Below are positions 22,602-34,252 of a stretch of 60,000 nt of DNA, one piece after another. The translations under genes and the position numbers were made by a program. The stretch's first letter is position 1; the number at the start of each line of letters is the position of its first letter. This DNA is from Cryptomeria japonica (lineage: Eukaryota > Streptophyta > Pinopsida > Cupressales > Cupressaceae): NCBI RefSeq assembly GCF_030272615.1, contig NC_081414.1, forward strand, positions 236,659,733 to 236,719,732. Direction: 5' to 3'. Under the pieces are notes generated by a model. That model was not told where the DNA came from and ran no database searches. It was given only the letters and a program-made list of their open reading frames with translations.

Positions 22602-25241
22602 AGCTGCATAGAGCATCAGGCTCTCATACATACCAGAAAAACAATCCAAAAACATTCAGATAAATGTCCTGAAGAAAATACAAAAACATAAAAAAAAAAA
22701 GTAAAGAAAAATCATGCATCGAAACGGTGAACAACCACTCCGGTGGCACCTTGGGTAAGTACGATGGTGAAAACCTGGCAAACAGGCGCCACTCGTAAAG
22801 ACTATGGCTCCATTATCTTTCAGGCTTGTTGCGATCACATTCATACATACACACATCCATCCATCTAAACCATGGCTTGTTATTTGATCTGTAATCAAAG
22901 AAAGTACTTCATGCGTCTTGCATCCCGCTTTTTCATAAGTCATGTCTAAACTTGGGGGCAATGCCCTTAAAATCTAGCTGATGGAAGTGGATTCTACATT
23001 ACTGGTGATTCATTGGGTAAAGCATTCAAAAATGTCTTACAAAATCCAAAAACATTCAAAACAATACAAACTCCAAAAACATTCAAAAATGTCTTACAAA
23101 ATCCAAAAACATTCAAAAATGTCTCAAAAAATCCAAAAAACAACGGAAAACATTGGAAAGCACACAAAAACATGGCAACACCTTGTACATACTCATCCAT
23201 GCAAATACAAAACAAACATTGAACAAATCCTCACACGATGATCACTTATAAAAAATTGACCAAAACAATCAACATCAACAATCAAACTGTCTTCAACAAG
23301 GATGCACCCTTCCTTACCAAAACAAAGACAAAAATGGCATTTTCTTTGACAAGAAAATTATGTTAAGCTATCAAATACTTGGTTAATTTGTGAGTAATTC
23401 ATTCGTTTGTTTGTATCAGGATCTTTCAGCCTTATTTTGTATCGTCTGCACATTATTTTCGATGAAGTTTTGGGGCACGTACTAATGGTGTCTACGTGGG
23501 AAGTTCACCAAGCTACGTGATCATAGGCAAAAATACAGTCATAGATCATTACGGTTTGCTGACTACAGCGTATACCTTGACCATATGAGCATGAACCATT
23601 ACCAAGGATCCCTATTCTTTATTCTTTATGTATATACTATTTGTTTGCAGGAACATTACTCTTCCTTTGGTTCCTTCCTCCTCATCCAATTTGGATAAAG
23701 ATTTTATCTCTTATTACGGTATGCACTTGTCTCAGGATATGATCAACCTAAGATCAAGGAGGACGATCCAAGTCATGCATGAATGGAGATAATCCTTGTC
23801 TGTTCCGCAAGCAATACTCTGGTCGACTTGACCCTTATATCAAGTCATTTGTATTAACTTGCTATATAAAATCCATGTAAGGAATACTCAGATCATCTTG
23901 AATCATTATGTCAAGATGCTTGTATTCTCTTCCAACATTTTAAAGCTCAATGATGAAAATAGAGCACTATGGATCGTCATTTCATCTCATCTGTTTATAT
24001 ATTGCATTCTGTTGCATATCACCCATCCATTCACTCATTCATATATAGGATTTATATGCAAATGTGACCATTAAGATGGTCTTGGATACAATCACGACCG
24101 AGTACTCTGATACATCATCAATGCATCATGCAAAGTTTCAAAAACCTTGCATTCCTCATGGTCATATCATCATTACATTTAGTTGCATTTTTGCATTAAG
24201 TACATTCATGTCATTTTTAAAATTAACATTGCATATAGTTCATTTGGTTTATTGATATTAGTTTTCATTAATCATTTGCATCATTGCATAAATCATAAAT
24301 AATTAGATTCATTCGTGGGATCAAATTATCCTTGATTATATTAAACCATTTACTATGCATTCATTTCGTGTTAATTATCCATCATCATTTCGTTATCCTT
24401 TATCATTTATCATTGCATACATTCATTTATCTATTCATTAGTGAAAAGGTGCATTCATTCATCCATTATTACGTATCTTATTATGCTCATGTTAGGATTC
24501 ATTTACATTGCATTCATTATCCTTTAAAAAAAAAATTAAAGTGCAGTTATTAAACCATAAAATTGTAGTACCACCACATTATCATTTTTACTTAAATCAT
24601 ATTAAGGCATTTGGAATCATAAAACCATTTTGTTTCCAAACATTGGTCCATACCATTTTATATATATCCATTATACATATGCATTCATTTAGACATTATC
24701 ATATAAACATTTGTACTTTACATTTTGTTTATCCATATTACATTCATTTAAAAACATCTAGATACATATCCATACATAACATCATTCATTCACACATTGC
24801 ATTAACATCATTGCATAAATTATCTCATCATTTTATCAAAATAGGAAACACCAAAATCCTGTTCATAAATCATCATAAGCATACATCATCATCATGGCAT
24901 TACGTACATAAGGCATTACATCAAAATCAAACAAATCATACATATATAAACTTGCATTCATATGTCAGTATCCAACATCATAAAATCATCATAAAAACAT
25001 GCATATAAGAAACATCTCATCAAATGCATACATATACACATATCCCTTCAAGCAATAACTCATCATCCTGCATAAACATCCATACATATCAAATACATAT
25101 CATCAAAATAGGGGATCTCCTCATATATATCATCTCATATATCAGAGTACAATGATGTCTACAAAATTGGCTACCGAGAGCCATCCAAGATATAGTCCAA
25201 AAATAAACAATGATACAATACATATATGCAAAAATGCTCTC
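22602..25241 (+). other. Tat post-pol untranslated region
   Basis: No coding frame recognised. Holds a short tandem repeat (23019-23140) and, from about 24000 to 25150, a G-poor stretch with many cattcat and catcat runs. Confidence 0.6.
23019..23140 (+). repeat. Tandem repeat of AAACATTCAAAAATGTC type
   Basis: About four imperfect copies of a roughly 29-bp unit containing aaaacattcaaaaatgtct and acaaaatcc. The piece acattcaaaaatgt is itself a near-palindrome. Confidence 0.7.
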
Positions 25242-27266
25242 TCAGATGCCACTTTGACCGGATGCTGTACCACCATCGCCACTTGCTCCTCCACTGGTCC
25301 ATGCACCATCTGATCTATCTCTCTGTGGAGGCCCCATCAAACCCCCACTCACTCTTGCATCCCCTGATCTCTCCCTCCGTAGTGGACCCATCACACCCCC
25401 ACTGCTCTGCACCCTCTGTGATCGCTCTGATCTAGCCTACCGCATCTGTGAATAGTTAAGTGCTCGCTGACTAGCTGGCACGACCTGCTCATATAAACCC
25501 CGCCAGTAGTCTATCTCAGCTTGTGCTCACCGCATCTCCCTCATCACCTCCCCCGTAGGCCCCTGTGCTCCTACTCCAACTCGGACTCTCTCCTGCAGCT
25601 CTGCTAACCTCTCCACCGCACTATACCTCTCATGTAGCACTACAACTAGCTTTGACTCCCGTGCAAATAGCTGCACATCTCTAGCCACCACCTCCACCTC
25701 CAAATCCTCTACCCGGGTCTGCAAATGTGCTATCATATGATCCCTAAGATCTCCAGTGGCTCCCTCCCCGGTATCCATAGCAGCCTCACCTGTACCACCC
25801 TCTCAAGTAGCTCTCTCCCCTCTGTCCATCGGGATCTCCCTCTCCATACCCCTACCACCTAGTCTAACTCCTCTCTATATCAACGGTCCCTGTGATATCC
25901 GTAGTGGCAGTCCACCTCTCCCTCTCCGCTGAATCTGAATGCCCAACCCACCACCTCCTCCACCACCTCCTCCACCATCTCCTCCACAACCTCCTCCTCC
26001 ACCACCTCCTCCTCCATCTCCACCATCTCCTCTCCCTCCTCCACCTACCCTCAGTCCTTGACCTCCTGCCCTCCTTTGTCTCCGTCCCCTCTCATCCTCA
26101 AAATCGGGCACCAACTCTGCTGGATCGGATATCCATAAAATCGGATGCGCCGCCCGGTACTGCGTATACTCATCTGCTACCCCTGCATCCACAACTTTCA
26201 GTCATATGTCCTAAGGATTCACCTACAGTGTCTGAAACTCCACCAGTGCCTGGTCATACGGCAGCACTGGCCCCCATGCATATCTCTCCCGAATCACTCG
26301 AGCATACTCCCCTGATCCGCTAGGCAGTCCCTGCTGCCGTCCAAACTGCCTCATCACTCTCCCCAACACCTGTCTCTCTACATGGTATGAGGTCCTCCCA
26401 ATGAGGAATCGAGTCCTGAATACATAGGGCAACACCTCTGCATCATCATCCCAGGGCTCGCACTCCAGGTATGGTCGCCATATAACTACATCTAGATCAT
26501 CTAATTCCCGCCGCCACCACTCTAACTTCCCCAGGTGGGGTTGACTCATCATACCACTATACATAAACATATATGGCTAGTCCACTGTGCGGAACCTAAG
26601 ACTCATTGGTCGAGTCACTGGTAGATGCTCCCAGGCCCAAATATGAAGCATCGTCACTCCTACTGCTAAGGAACCCCTCCCTCGGTAAACCACCTCATGA
26701 AGCTCCTGATACAGGTGCACCAGCACGTACGACCCCCAAGCAAATCGGGTCCCCTCGGTAATCATCATCTCGATCACCTACCCCCACCCCACAGCCAAAC
26801 CATGTGATCGTCTATTTGGACACAAAAGTCCTCCCACAATGCTTGATAGAACTGCTGGTAGAGGCTCGTATAATGCAGCTATCTCCTCCCATGCAATGGA
26901 GCCATCATCAATAAACACTTCCTCATCGAAGAACCTCTGAACTGCTGGAGTCCCCCAGGATCTGTCATACGTGACCAGCTCCCCCCGAATCAGAATACGC
27001 AGGATGCGCCACACATCCTCCAAGGTCACTGTCATCTCCCCCTGTGCCAGATGAAAGGTGCACATCTCGCTGTGCCACTGCTCTGCTAATGTCGTAATCA
27101 ATCCATGATTCATTTGAATCATAGGCATGTGCATCACCTCATACAATCCAGTCGCGACAATACAATCGATCTTCGCCTCTATCAATCGATCCCGCAACCT
27201 CTGTGTCGCCGAATGTCTCTCGCGTAACTGCAACATGCCTAGGTCCTCCTGCACATGGGAATCCAT
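25242..27266 (-). pseudogene. Antisense plant-mobile-domain (PMD)-like ORF of the Tat element
   Basis: Reads opposite to gag-pol, between pol and the 3' LTR. One frame runs from ATG 27266 to TGA 25242 (about 675 codons) with roughly nine in-frame stops. The N-terminal half resembles the PMD (aminotransferase-like, plant mobile domain) family: GLYEVMHMPMIQMNHGLITT, WHSEMCTFHLAQGEMTVTLE and DVWRILRILIRGELVTYD, then FAWGSYVLVHLYQEL, LHIWAWEHLPVTRP and VLGRVMRQFGRQQGLP. The tail has a Gly-rich block (about 25935-26060), a coiled coil (MIAHLQTRVEDLEVEVVARD) and a doubled SGGVMGPLRRE / SGGLMGPPQR segment. All fragments stay in one frame, so it was once a real gene. Function in the element unknown. 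Confidence 0.75.
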
Positions 27267-27269
27267 CAA

Positions 27270-28388
27270 TAATCATCAGTTGTTTTGTTTCAAACTTTCT
27301 TAAGTTTAAACCTAGACTATCAACAGATACTTTGATCAAGTATCTTCGGGTCTCAACAGGTAAGCAATCATGGCAACCTAGACTTCAACAGACATTTATC
27401 CTAATGACCTAAGTCTCATCAGGCTACTATGGTTCAAAACAACTCCCACTTCACATCACCATCCATCCATCATTGGCATCAGGAGATTTTATTCATACAA
27501 ACTAGGGCATCTATTTATCCTAAAACAAAAGCGCTATTTTACCAACAAAGTGCTAGTTTATCAACAATAGCGCTAAATCCCTAACAAAAGCGCTCAATCA
27601 GCTATCCAATAGCGCTCAAACTCTAACCGCACTAGAACAACCTCGCAATAGCACTAATTCAGAACAATAACGCTCAATCAAGCACTCAATAGCGCTTATT
27701 AATCAATAGTGCCTAAACATTCATACAATAGCGCTAAAACATTTCAACAATGCTCAAACAATAGGACAATAGCACCATTGCGGCACAATAGCGCTAGTTA
27801 ATTGGGCAATAGCGCCAAAACATAATTTCAGCACTATTGCTCTGACTCAACTTGGACTCAGCAAAAAACATATAAAAAATGCATAAAAATTTAAATTTCA
27901 CATTTGCGTACCACTGGTCCGTAGTCGTCTGGCCGTTGGAACCGACGAACTCGCTCAAATCGATGCTCTGTAATAGGTACCAACATCTTGACTGCTGCTC
28001 GCTCCTCCAAAATGTCACTATTAGAGCTCTGGTTTCACACTGGTTGCGGTCACAAATGATCCTGTTTTGACCCCTTTCATCCCATTTAAACCCTTCGCCG
28101 TCACCATAACTTCCCCCCCGCTCATCGCCGTGGTTCCCGTAAACTTCCCAAGCCTCCCATTTCTCCATTTTACCCCCTATTTCTTCTATTTTTCACCCAT
28201 TCTACTAACTTCTTCTCTTCTACCACCCTGCCAATGTTCACTCTTTTTCGAGAGATCGCCCGATTTTTTGAAATTTTTTGGCCCATCTCTCGAGGGGGCA
28301 TACCACCCATTAAATTAATATTTTATGGGGCATTTCTTCACACCAGTTTTTTTTTCTTTGAAACGATGCGATAAAACCACAATATCTC
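27270..28388 (-). other. Region between PMD-like ORF and 3' LTR
   Basis: No firm coding region. It contains the second AGCGCT array (27530-27835). On the minus strand a frame from 28168 is open for about 124 codons without recognisable domains. By position this is the likely 5' region of an antisense transcript of the PMD-like ORF. Confidence 0.45.
27530..27835 (-). repeat. AGCGCT array, ~20-bp spacing, inverted copy
   Basis: Cores AGCGCT or close variants (AGTGCT, AGCACT, AGCGCC) start at 27530, 27549, 27569, 27589, 27611, 27628, 27650, 27670, 27691, 27708, 27730, 27749, 27771, 27790, 27811 and 27830, with spacing 17-22 bp. The context is CAATAGCGCT on the plus strand, the reverse complement of the AGCGCTATTG form in the 5' leader, so the array points to the minus strand. 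Confidence 0.9.
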
Positions 28389-28401
28389 AAAGAGGGGCAA
28401 A
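28389..28401 (+). other. Polypurine tract of the Tat element
   Basis: aaagaggggcaaa lies directly before the 3' LTR start TGTAG, the place and composition expected for the plus-strand primer. Confidence 0.85.
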
Positions 28402-29650
28402 TGTAGTCACACAAATCTATCTAGCTTAAATAAATAAATATTTGCTATTTATTTGATTAAAAATCCACTAGCCATGAGTGAATTAATTAATATTTAATTA
28501 ATTCATCTTCAAATATTCTCCTATTAATTAAGTAAATTATTCAATTTATTTTAATTCATTCATTAAACCAAGTTCACAAATCAATTAAATAAATAAAATC
28601 TATTTATTTAATTAAATCCCCCTATTCATCTTTTAAATAAATTAAATTAAACATTTATTTAAATCATTATCCCCCCCCACTTGCATTATCCTAAAAATGC
28701 AACTTGCACACATTTATTGAAATAAATGAATTTTTATTTTAATAAAATCCTATTTTCCCTCACCCACCAAATCCAATTGCATTCCTAAACCCCCTTCTAG
28801 ATTCTTCTAAACCCCCTTCCTAATTAGCCTAATCCATCCCCTAATTATTGTCACATTCCTAAACAACATGGAGTCACTTCTCAAAGACTTCAAAAGTATT
28901 TGAAAAACATTTAATGCTTTGTGTGTTCAACAATTTAACCTCCAAAGTCTTCCAAAACCACTAATGGCTCTTACATGACCATTAATGGCTCTTACATAAC
29001 CATTTATGGTTATTTCAAACTTGTCTCCCCAAACATTTATTGCTTTGACCATGTTTATCCCTTTTGCCTCTGCACAAGAGTTTATCCATTGGATAAAAGC
29101 TTTATTCTTTGAATAAAGAGTTTATTCATTCAATCCCGACCCTTGTTGAGATTGCTCAATCTCAACCATCCATTGCTCCATTTTTCCTATAAATAGAGCC
29201 CATTCCTTCATAATCCAGATCCTGAAAACTTGTATGCATTTAACCTATAGGCATTTTAGAGAGCATTTAGCATTTCAAACTAATATCTTGTTATTTTGGT
29301 TAAAATCAATCATTTTTAAAAGCATCTAGTATTTTAGCTTTTCATTTTACATTTGGAGCAAAATACTAAAATCTCAATCCTCCATAAGCAATAGTGCAAA
29401 AAGCTGCTGAGAGCTACACTGTTTTGGAACTTGGAGAGGAGAGGAACAAAGGAGAAGGAGCCAAGAGCATGTTAGGAGGCATTTGGAGATGCCTCATCAT
29501 ATTTACTTTTGTAGTTAAATATTCTCTCATGTTTTTGGCATCTCTTTTGATATGCCTGTTTAGATTAGTTTTTGATTGACTAACACTAACGATTTCTTGT
29601 GTCTTGTGTTGTTTGTCATTTGCTAACCTTGTCCATTTTGCAGAGCATCA
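28402..29650 (+). repeat. 3' LTR of the Tat element
   Basis: 1249 bp, matching 11207-12582 with few substitutions. Lacks about 134 bp present at 11941-12074, with attcaa-type repeats at the break, and has an intact cctataaatagagccc promoter-like box near 29188 where the other LTR has lost about 18 bp. Confidence 0.95.
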
Positions 29651-29655
29651 CTATG
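29651..29655. repeat. Target site duplication CTATG, right copy
   Basis: Identical to 11202-11206. Confidence 0.9.
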
Positions 29656-30450
29656 CAATATAATTTTAAAGATAACGACATATCTAAAAGACGTTACCAT
29701 CAATAACCACTTCAATTTATTTAACATTACAATTTAACATCATTGATCAAGGGTATAGTTTTAATTAACATTAATAAGGAACAATTTAAATAACATTTAT
29801 ATTAATCATTATCTAACTAAAAATATCAAAGAATTCAATTACCTAAAGAATAAATAAATACATTATTATCTCTCAATTCTATTTACCTAACACTAATTAA
29901 ACTTAATTAATTTAAACTAACAATATTATATGCATATAAAGTGAATGTCACTAATTGCCTAATAATAAGCCAAACTTAATTTAATTATGAAAACATAGGA
30001 GACCTACTATCCATTGTTATAAGTTTAGTTCCAAATAGGTTGATTAAATCAATTTGTAAAATACCTTATATATAATTAATTAAATTGCATTACATTAATA
30101 TTTTCACTCAAAAATATAATAAAAATCCAAACAAAACATTTTATATGTTAATAAATAGAATGCATTTTATTAAATTTTCATTCAAAATATCTTTAAGAAA
30201 CTTTATCGGGCAAACCTACAATAAAAATATTTACATTGTCTAGATCAAAACAAAATGACAGAGAGAGCCCCAACTTGGAAAATTAATCTCCTAATGTTTG
30301 GGAGGAGAAATTAACTCTACTAACTCTAATATTAAACCCAAACAACCAAAACCATTATGATTTATTAACTATTGGACAAGAACCCTAAAAATCTAATTCA
30401 AGCCTCCAAGACTTTAGAATTTAAATAAATATAGTACAACCAAAACATTG

Positions 30451-30547
<97 letters not shown>

Positions 30548-32011
30548 AAAACCCTAATATCAAATGCAATCTTTCAAAACAATATACTATATTAACATAT
30601 TAGTCTAGTGAGAAGATTGGTGGCCTAGGAGAGAAGTTGCAACTTGGGTGTGAGGATTTCCTAATCCTCAACCCGGTGTGAGGATGGTCCTCCCCTCCAT
30701 GTAGGTGGAAAGGTACCCATCCTTTGTGGGTTGAGAGACACACAACATGGTCACTCCCCACGCAAATAGGAGAGACCCCACAATAAACATTACAACATAT
30801 ACACATCAAACCAACCCAACCAAAGAATTACATGGAGTAAATTTCATTCATGAACATTATACCTCTACAAAAGATCAATGTACAAACAAACTTTGCTTCA
30901 AAGAAAACCGATCCTACCTAGAGTCACAATAAACAAAAAAAAGTTTGACAATGAGTTTTCTAATCCTTCAATCTGGCACAAACCAATTTCCCCCCCTTCT
31001 CAGAATGAATATGAGAAACTTAAGCCTCTGAACTGTCATAACCAACCATTCACATTAATAACTATTAATTCTCCCATTTGACATTAAACTTTTAATTATT
31101 TATAATATTGAAATTATTTAATAAATTTAATTAATTAATTACAATTGTTAATTAAATTATTTACAACATACTTACAATATTATAAGGTTACAATTATGTT
31201 ATGTATATATATATACATTCATTACTCATTTTATTCATTATTATACATTTAAATATAAATAGATTTAATCCATTTTTAACTATACATTTAATTTAACCTT
31301 TTTTTTTTAAATTTTAGTTATATTCATAACTTTATTACATAACCATAATATAGTTGCAACGATCACACTCAACTGACTTGACTCACATTGCGTAATAGAT
31401 GACCTAGATGACTTAGACCAAATGCATGCAAAGGTTAAGGGTTCTATCCTTGACCCCACATTGGAGCAACAATGAGGTGCACACCTAGGACTGGTGTGCT
31501 ATCTTCCACTACCATCATTAGAAGCCAATAGGGCACACTTAGTCCCGAGGCCAGGAGGAGTCGATGCCCTAGTACTTGCATGTTGCATCCATAAAGAAAC
31601 TATGTAGAACATCATATGTGCATATACATGAGTAACATATACCATCAATAACATGGAGATGATTGTGAACTCATATGCCTCTCAGAATGAGTGATATGAG
31701 GTTCCAATCAATTACTATATTCATATAGCATTCATGTCAGTATCATAATCATTTCTAATTCTATTTTCAATAACATATAATTCTAAGCATAATGCAAGTA
31801 AAACATGTATCACTATGTATACTAAATATTTGCATAATCAGAAACATCACTGTAATCACTATCATGCATCTAGCCAAAACAATAAATCTAACCATAAGTC
31901 CATTGATGAAACAAATATCTATCATCATCACAAAGTATCAGAAATCAATGACAAGTCCATAAGTATTTATCACATCCTTTCCAAAAGGGTAAATCAAGGA
32001 GGGACACTACA
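29656..32011 (-). repeat. Chromovirus LTR, 5' portion of the split copy
   Basis: On the minus strand the right edge reads TGTAGTGTCCCTCCTTGATT. This aligns with the start of the plus-strand chromovirus LTR at 34253 (TGTAGTACCCCTCCTCGATC). Further in, minus-strand catcgactcctcctggcctc near 31550 matches tattgactccacctggtttc at 34672. Together with 9342-11206 it makes an LTR of about 4.2 kb, close to the 3.9 kb copy. It contains a long TA run. Confidence 0.7.
30452..30542. repeat. (TA)n microsatellite, 91 bp
   Basis: An uninterrupted alternating TA run of about 45 units inside the old chromovirus LTR. Likely to vary in length between individuals and to be error-prone in assembly. Confidence 0.97.
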
Positions 32012-32766
32012 AACAAGATTTCTGTTAGCTATAGTCTTGCTTGGATTAATGGGATGATTTAAAATAACCTTGACTTTTGATATATGTTAAATTATTAATA
32101 TCAACTGTTGAATTGAGTGGTGAATAGATTTGTATGCATCATCCAACCCTTCTAGAAGCCTCTTGACACTTGTCACCATAGAGATGACAGATGGTCCCTT
32201 TAATCCAACCCCCTTTGCCAACTTCCTCCGATTTAACCATTGATATCTTCAGATCAATCTTGACTGTTGATTCTTGCCACATCACCCCTAGCCTTGGAAA
32301 TCCTATAAATAGACCTCATCTTGGAGCACAAAGGGTCCCAATTTCATATCATGATTGCGTCCCAATTTTATATCATTTTTGCATCCCATCTCATTCTCAT
32401 CTTATGCATTGTTATTATAGGCACCTAGCTTATAGTTTATCAGTTTTAGCAATGTTATCATGCTCAATTTTAGCTTAAATCTTAGCTTAATCATGCTAGA
32501 TCAATAATTCATGTAGCTTAATCATGCTATTCTTGCTAAGATCATGCATTTTCATCTTTCAAATCCTCCATCTATGTGTAGTCCAGTCACTGGAATATGC
32601 ATAATTAGATCTGAGAGCATTTTTCATACTCGCATTTACTAGGAGGCAATAAGTCATTTAGCTATGGTTTTGTCTTTCTTTGATTTAAATCTTCTGACCA
32701 TGCTTGTAATGATTTATTGAGTGAATTGTGTTTGCAGGTACAAGTACACTTCACAGAGCATGACAT

Positions 32767-32785
32767 TTTGGTGCCCACCGTGGGG
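32767..32785 (+). other. Primer-binding site, Tat type
   Basis: TTTGGTGCCCACCGTGGGG directly after the LTR end; TGG(C/T)GCCCACCGTGGGG is a usual primer site in plant Tat elements. Confidence 0.8.
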
Positions 32786-32854
32786 TCGAAATCATCATTT
32801 TCGGCCTCTCAAGCTTCAACAAACATCTATCTCTATCGGACCTGAATCAGAATG

Positions 32855-33182
32855 TCGTACGAGTTGATTTTCCAACTCGTACGAACTAACTTTTATTCTT
32901 GTATGAAACTTCATCTTGACTCGTACGAGCCTCTTTTCCTTGTCATACCAGAGCTAAATGCATGTTGTACGAATTTCTATGTTGCAAATTCTTTACTCGT
33001 ACTATCTCATCCTGACTCGTACGAGCTTCATTTCATTGTCGTACGAGAGCTAAATTTGTGTCGTACGAATTTCTGGCTGCAAAATCTTATGTCATACGAG
33101 TCTGCTTTTATTCCTGTGCGAAATCTAAATTTGTGTCATACTAACTGGAAAAGCATGTTGTACAAGTCTCTGGTTCCTACGA
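32855..33182 (+). repeat. TCGTACGA array, 22-bp spacing
   Basis: Palindromic octamer TCGTACGA or 1-2 base variants start at 32855, 32877, 32899, 32921, 32943, 32965, 32997, 33017, 33039, 33061, 33092, 33114, 33136, 33158 and 33175. Ten of the fourteen steps are exactly 22 bp. A higher-order unit of 96 bp is also visible (gagctaaat at 32951 and 33047; TCGTACGAGC at 32921 and 33017). Confidence 0.92.
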
Positions 33183-34252
33183 TTTTTTGATAAACTACAA
33201 GTTAGAATTTTCAAGTTTGTCTAGACGTTGGTAATTTGCATTTTTGAAGGCCTTCTGGTCATTTTTAGCCCTTGAAAGTGCATCATACTCTTTCAAAATC
33301 TCATCTACAACTCTTGGATACCTTTCCAACGAGTTAAACGGTTCGTCATTTTGAGTCTCGAGCAGAAAGTTATGCCTATTTGAAGTTAGGATAAAATTTC
33401 ATATAGTTTTTTTGAAAATTTCCTAGTTCGGATCACTAATGCTAATCTTGTTTTGTTTGTGAGACTTTTGGCAGCCTAACTCTTTTCTACAGGACGATTT
33501 ACAAAGATACGCTTGTCAAAGACATAATTCAAAACACAATCATGACTACTAATGGATCTATTTTGTAGGTTGCCTAAGGATTCAACAAAAACTTTGAGTA
33601 TTCTTTAAGATTTTTAGGCACACTTCAATTTGGGCTTAAAGAAATGAACAACTATGTCTTATGTGCTTGTGATGATAGGCGAGTATGCTCTCACCTTTCT
33701 TAGGTGATTAGAAAGCTAGACTCATCTTTTTCTTTCATTAGTGCATTTCTTTAGCAGGCCTGCCCTCCCAAGGAGATTAACTCTTAGCCCTTAAGGCCGG
33801 TGAGAGGGGAACAACCTAAGTGGGAACGAATAATGCCAAGTAATCCAACCCACTATAAAATAAATGTGTTTTAAATGAAAATAAAGAAACGACAGTGCTC
33901 GGGAATATCTCTCCTTCGTACCTTCGGGTATATCATACCTTGGTTTTCAAGGCTGGGAGACCTCTTAATTGAGTTTATACCCTGACGTGCCGAACGGATC
34001 CCTTACTAGTGCCGGTTAAAATAGAAGCTACCTGATTCACCTCCGAAAGGGTGATAATCTTTGTGCAAGAGAGATAGTAACTCTCCCAAGACACTTGCCA
34101 TATCGTGCCCCCATTAGCGTTTGGAGTCGGATAATACGACGTTGAGAATCCATTGCATGAGACTCAACGACCGTATTCTGATTAGCTATTGGGTGTGTAC
34201 CTAAGTCAACAAGCAAAGGTTTTCATTCTCAACCAACTTCCTTAGGGTTTAG
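33183..34252 (+). other. Leader of the second Tat element, non-coding
   Basis: No reading frame of note. 33760-34180 is the block shared with the leader at 13600-14060 of the first Tat element. Confidence 0.6.

Larger units (their letters stand above)
11207..29650 (+). mobile_element. Tat-lineage Ty3/gypsy retrotransposon, 18.4 kb
   Basis: Complete structure: two LTRs (TGTAGTCACAC...GCAGAGCATCA), perfect CTATG duplication, primer site, purine tract, and gag-protease-RT-RNase H-integrase order on the plus strand. A second RNase H after the first, a G-patch after the protease, long untranslated regions (2.7 kb before gag, 5.8 kb after pol) and an antisense ORF before the 3' LTR all fit the plant Tat/Ogre group. 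Several in-frame stops and three single/double-base deletions make it defective. It is inserted in a minus-strand chromovirus LTR. Confidence 0.95.
32071..34252 (+). mobile_element. 5' end of a second Tat-type gypsy element
   Basis: LTR of about 700 bp (start uncertain, end GAGCATGACA at 32765) with a TATA-like cctataaatagacc near 32304, then the primer site TTTGGTGCCCACCGTGGGG at 32767 and a long leader. No gag follows: a chromovirus LTR begins at 34253. The leader shares motif order with the first Tat element (ggcctgcc, tgggaacga, cactataaaat, gtgcaagag). Confidence 0.75.

Noticed and set aside
25892-26323. Plus-strand frame rich in Leu/His over the CACCTCCTC repeats
   Set aside because: Shadow of the Gly-rich part of the antisense PMD-like ORF; no domain in this direction.
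32001-32020. CACTACAA motif resembling a CACTA transposon terminus
   Set aside because: The same bases fit better as the edge of a minus-strand chromovirus LTR (TGTAGTGTCCC...), matching the LTR start at 34253; no partner terminus or transposase was seen.
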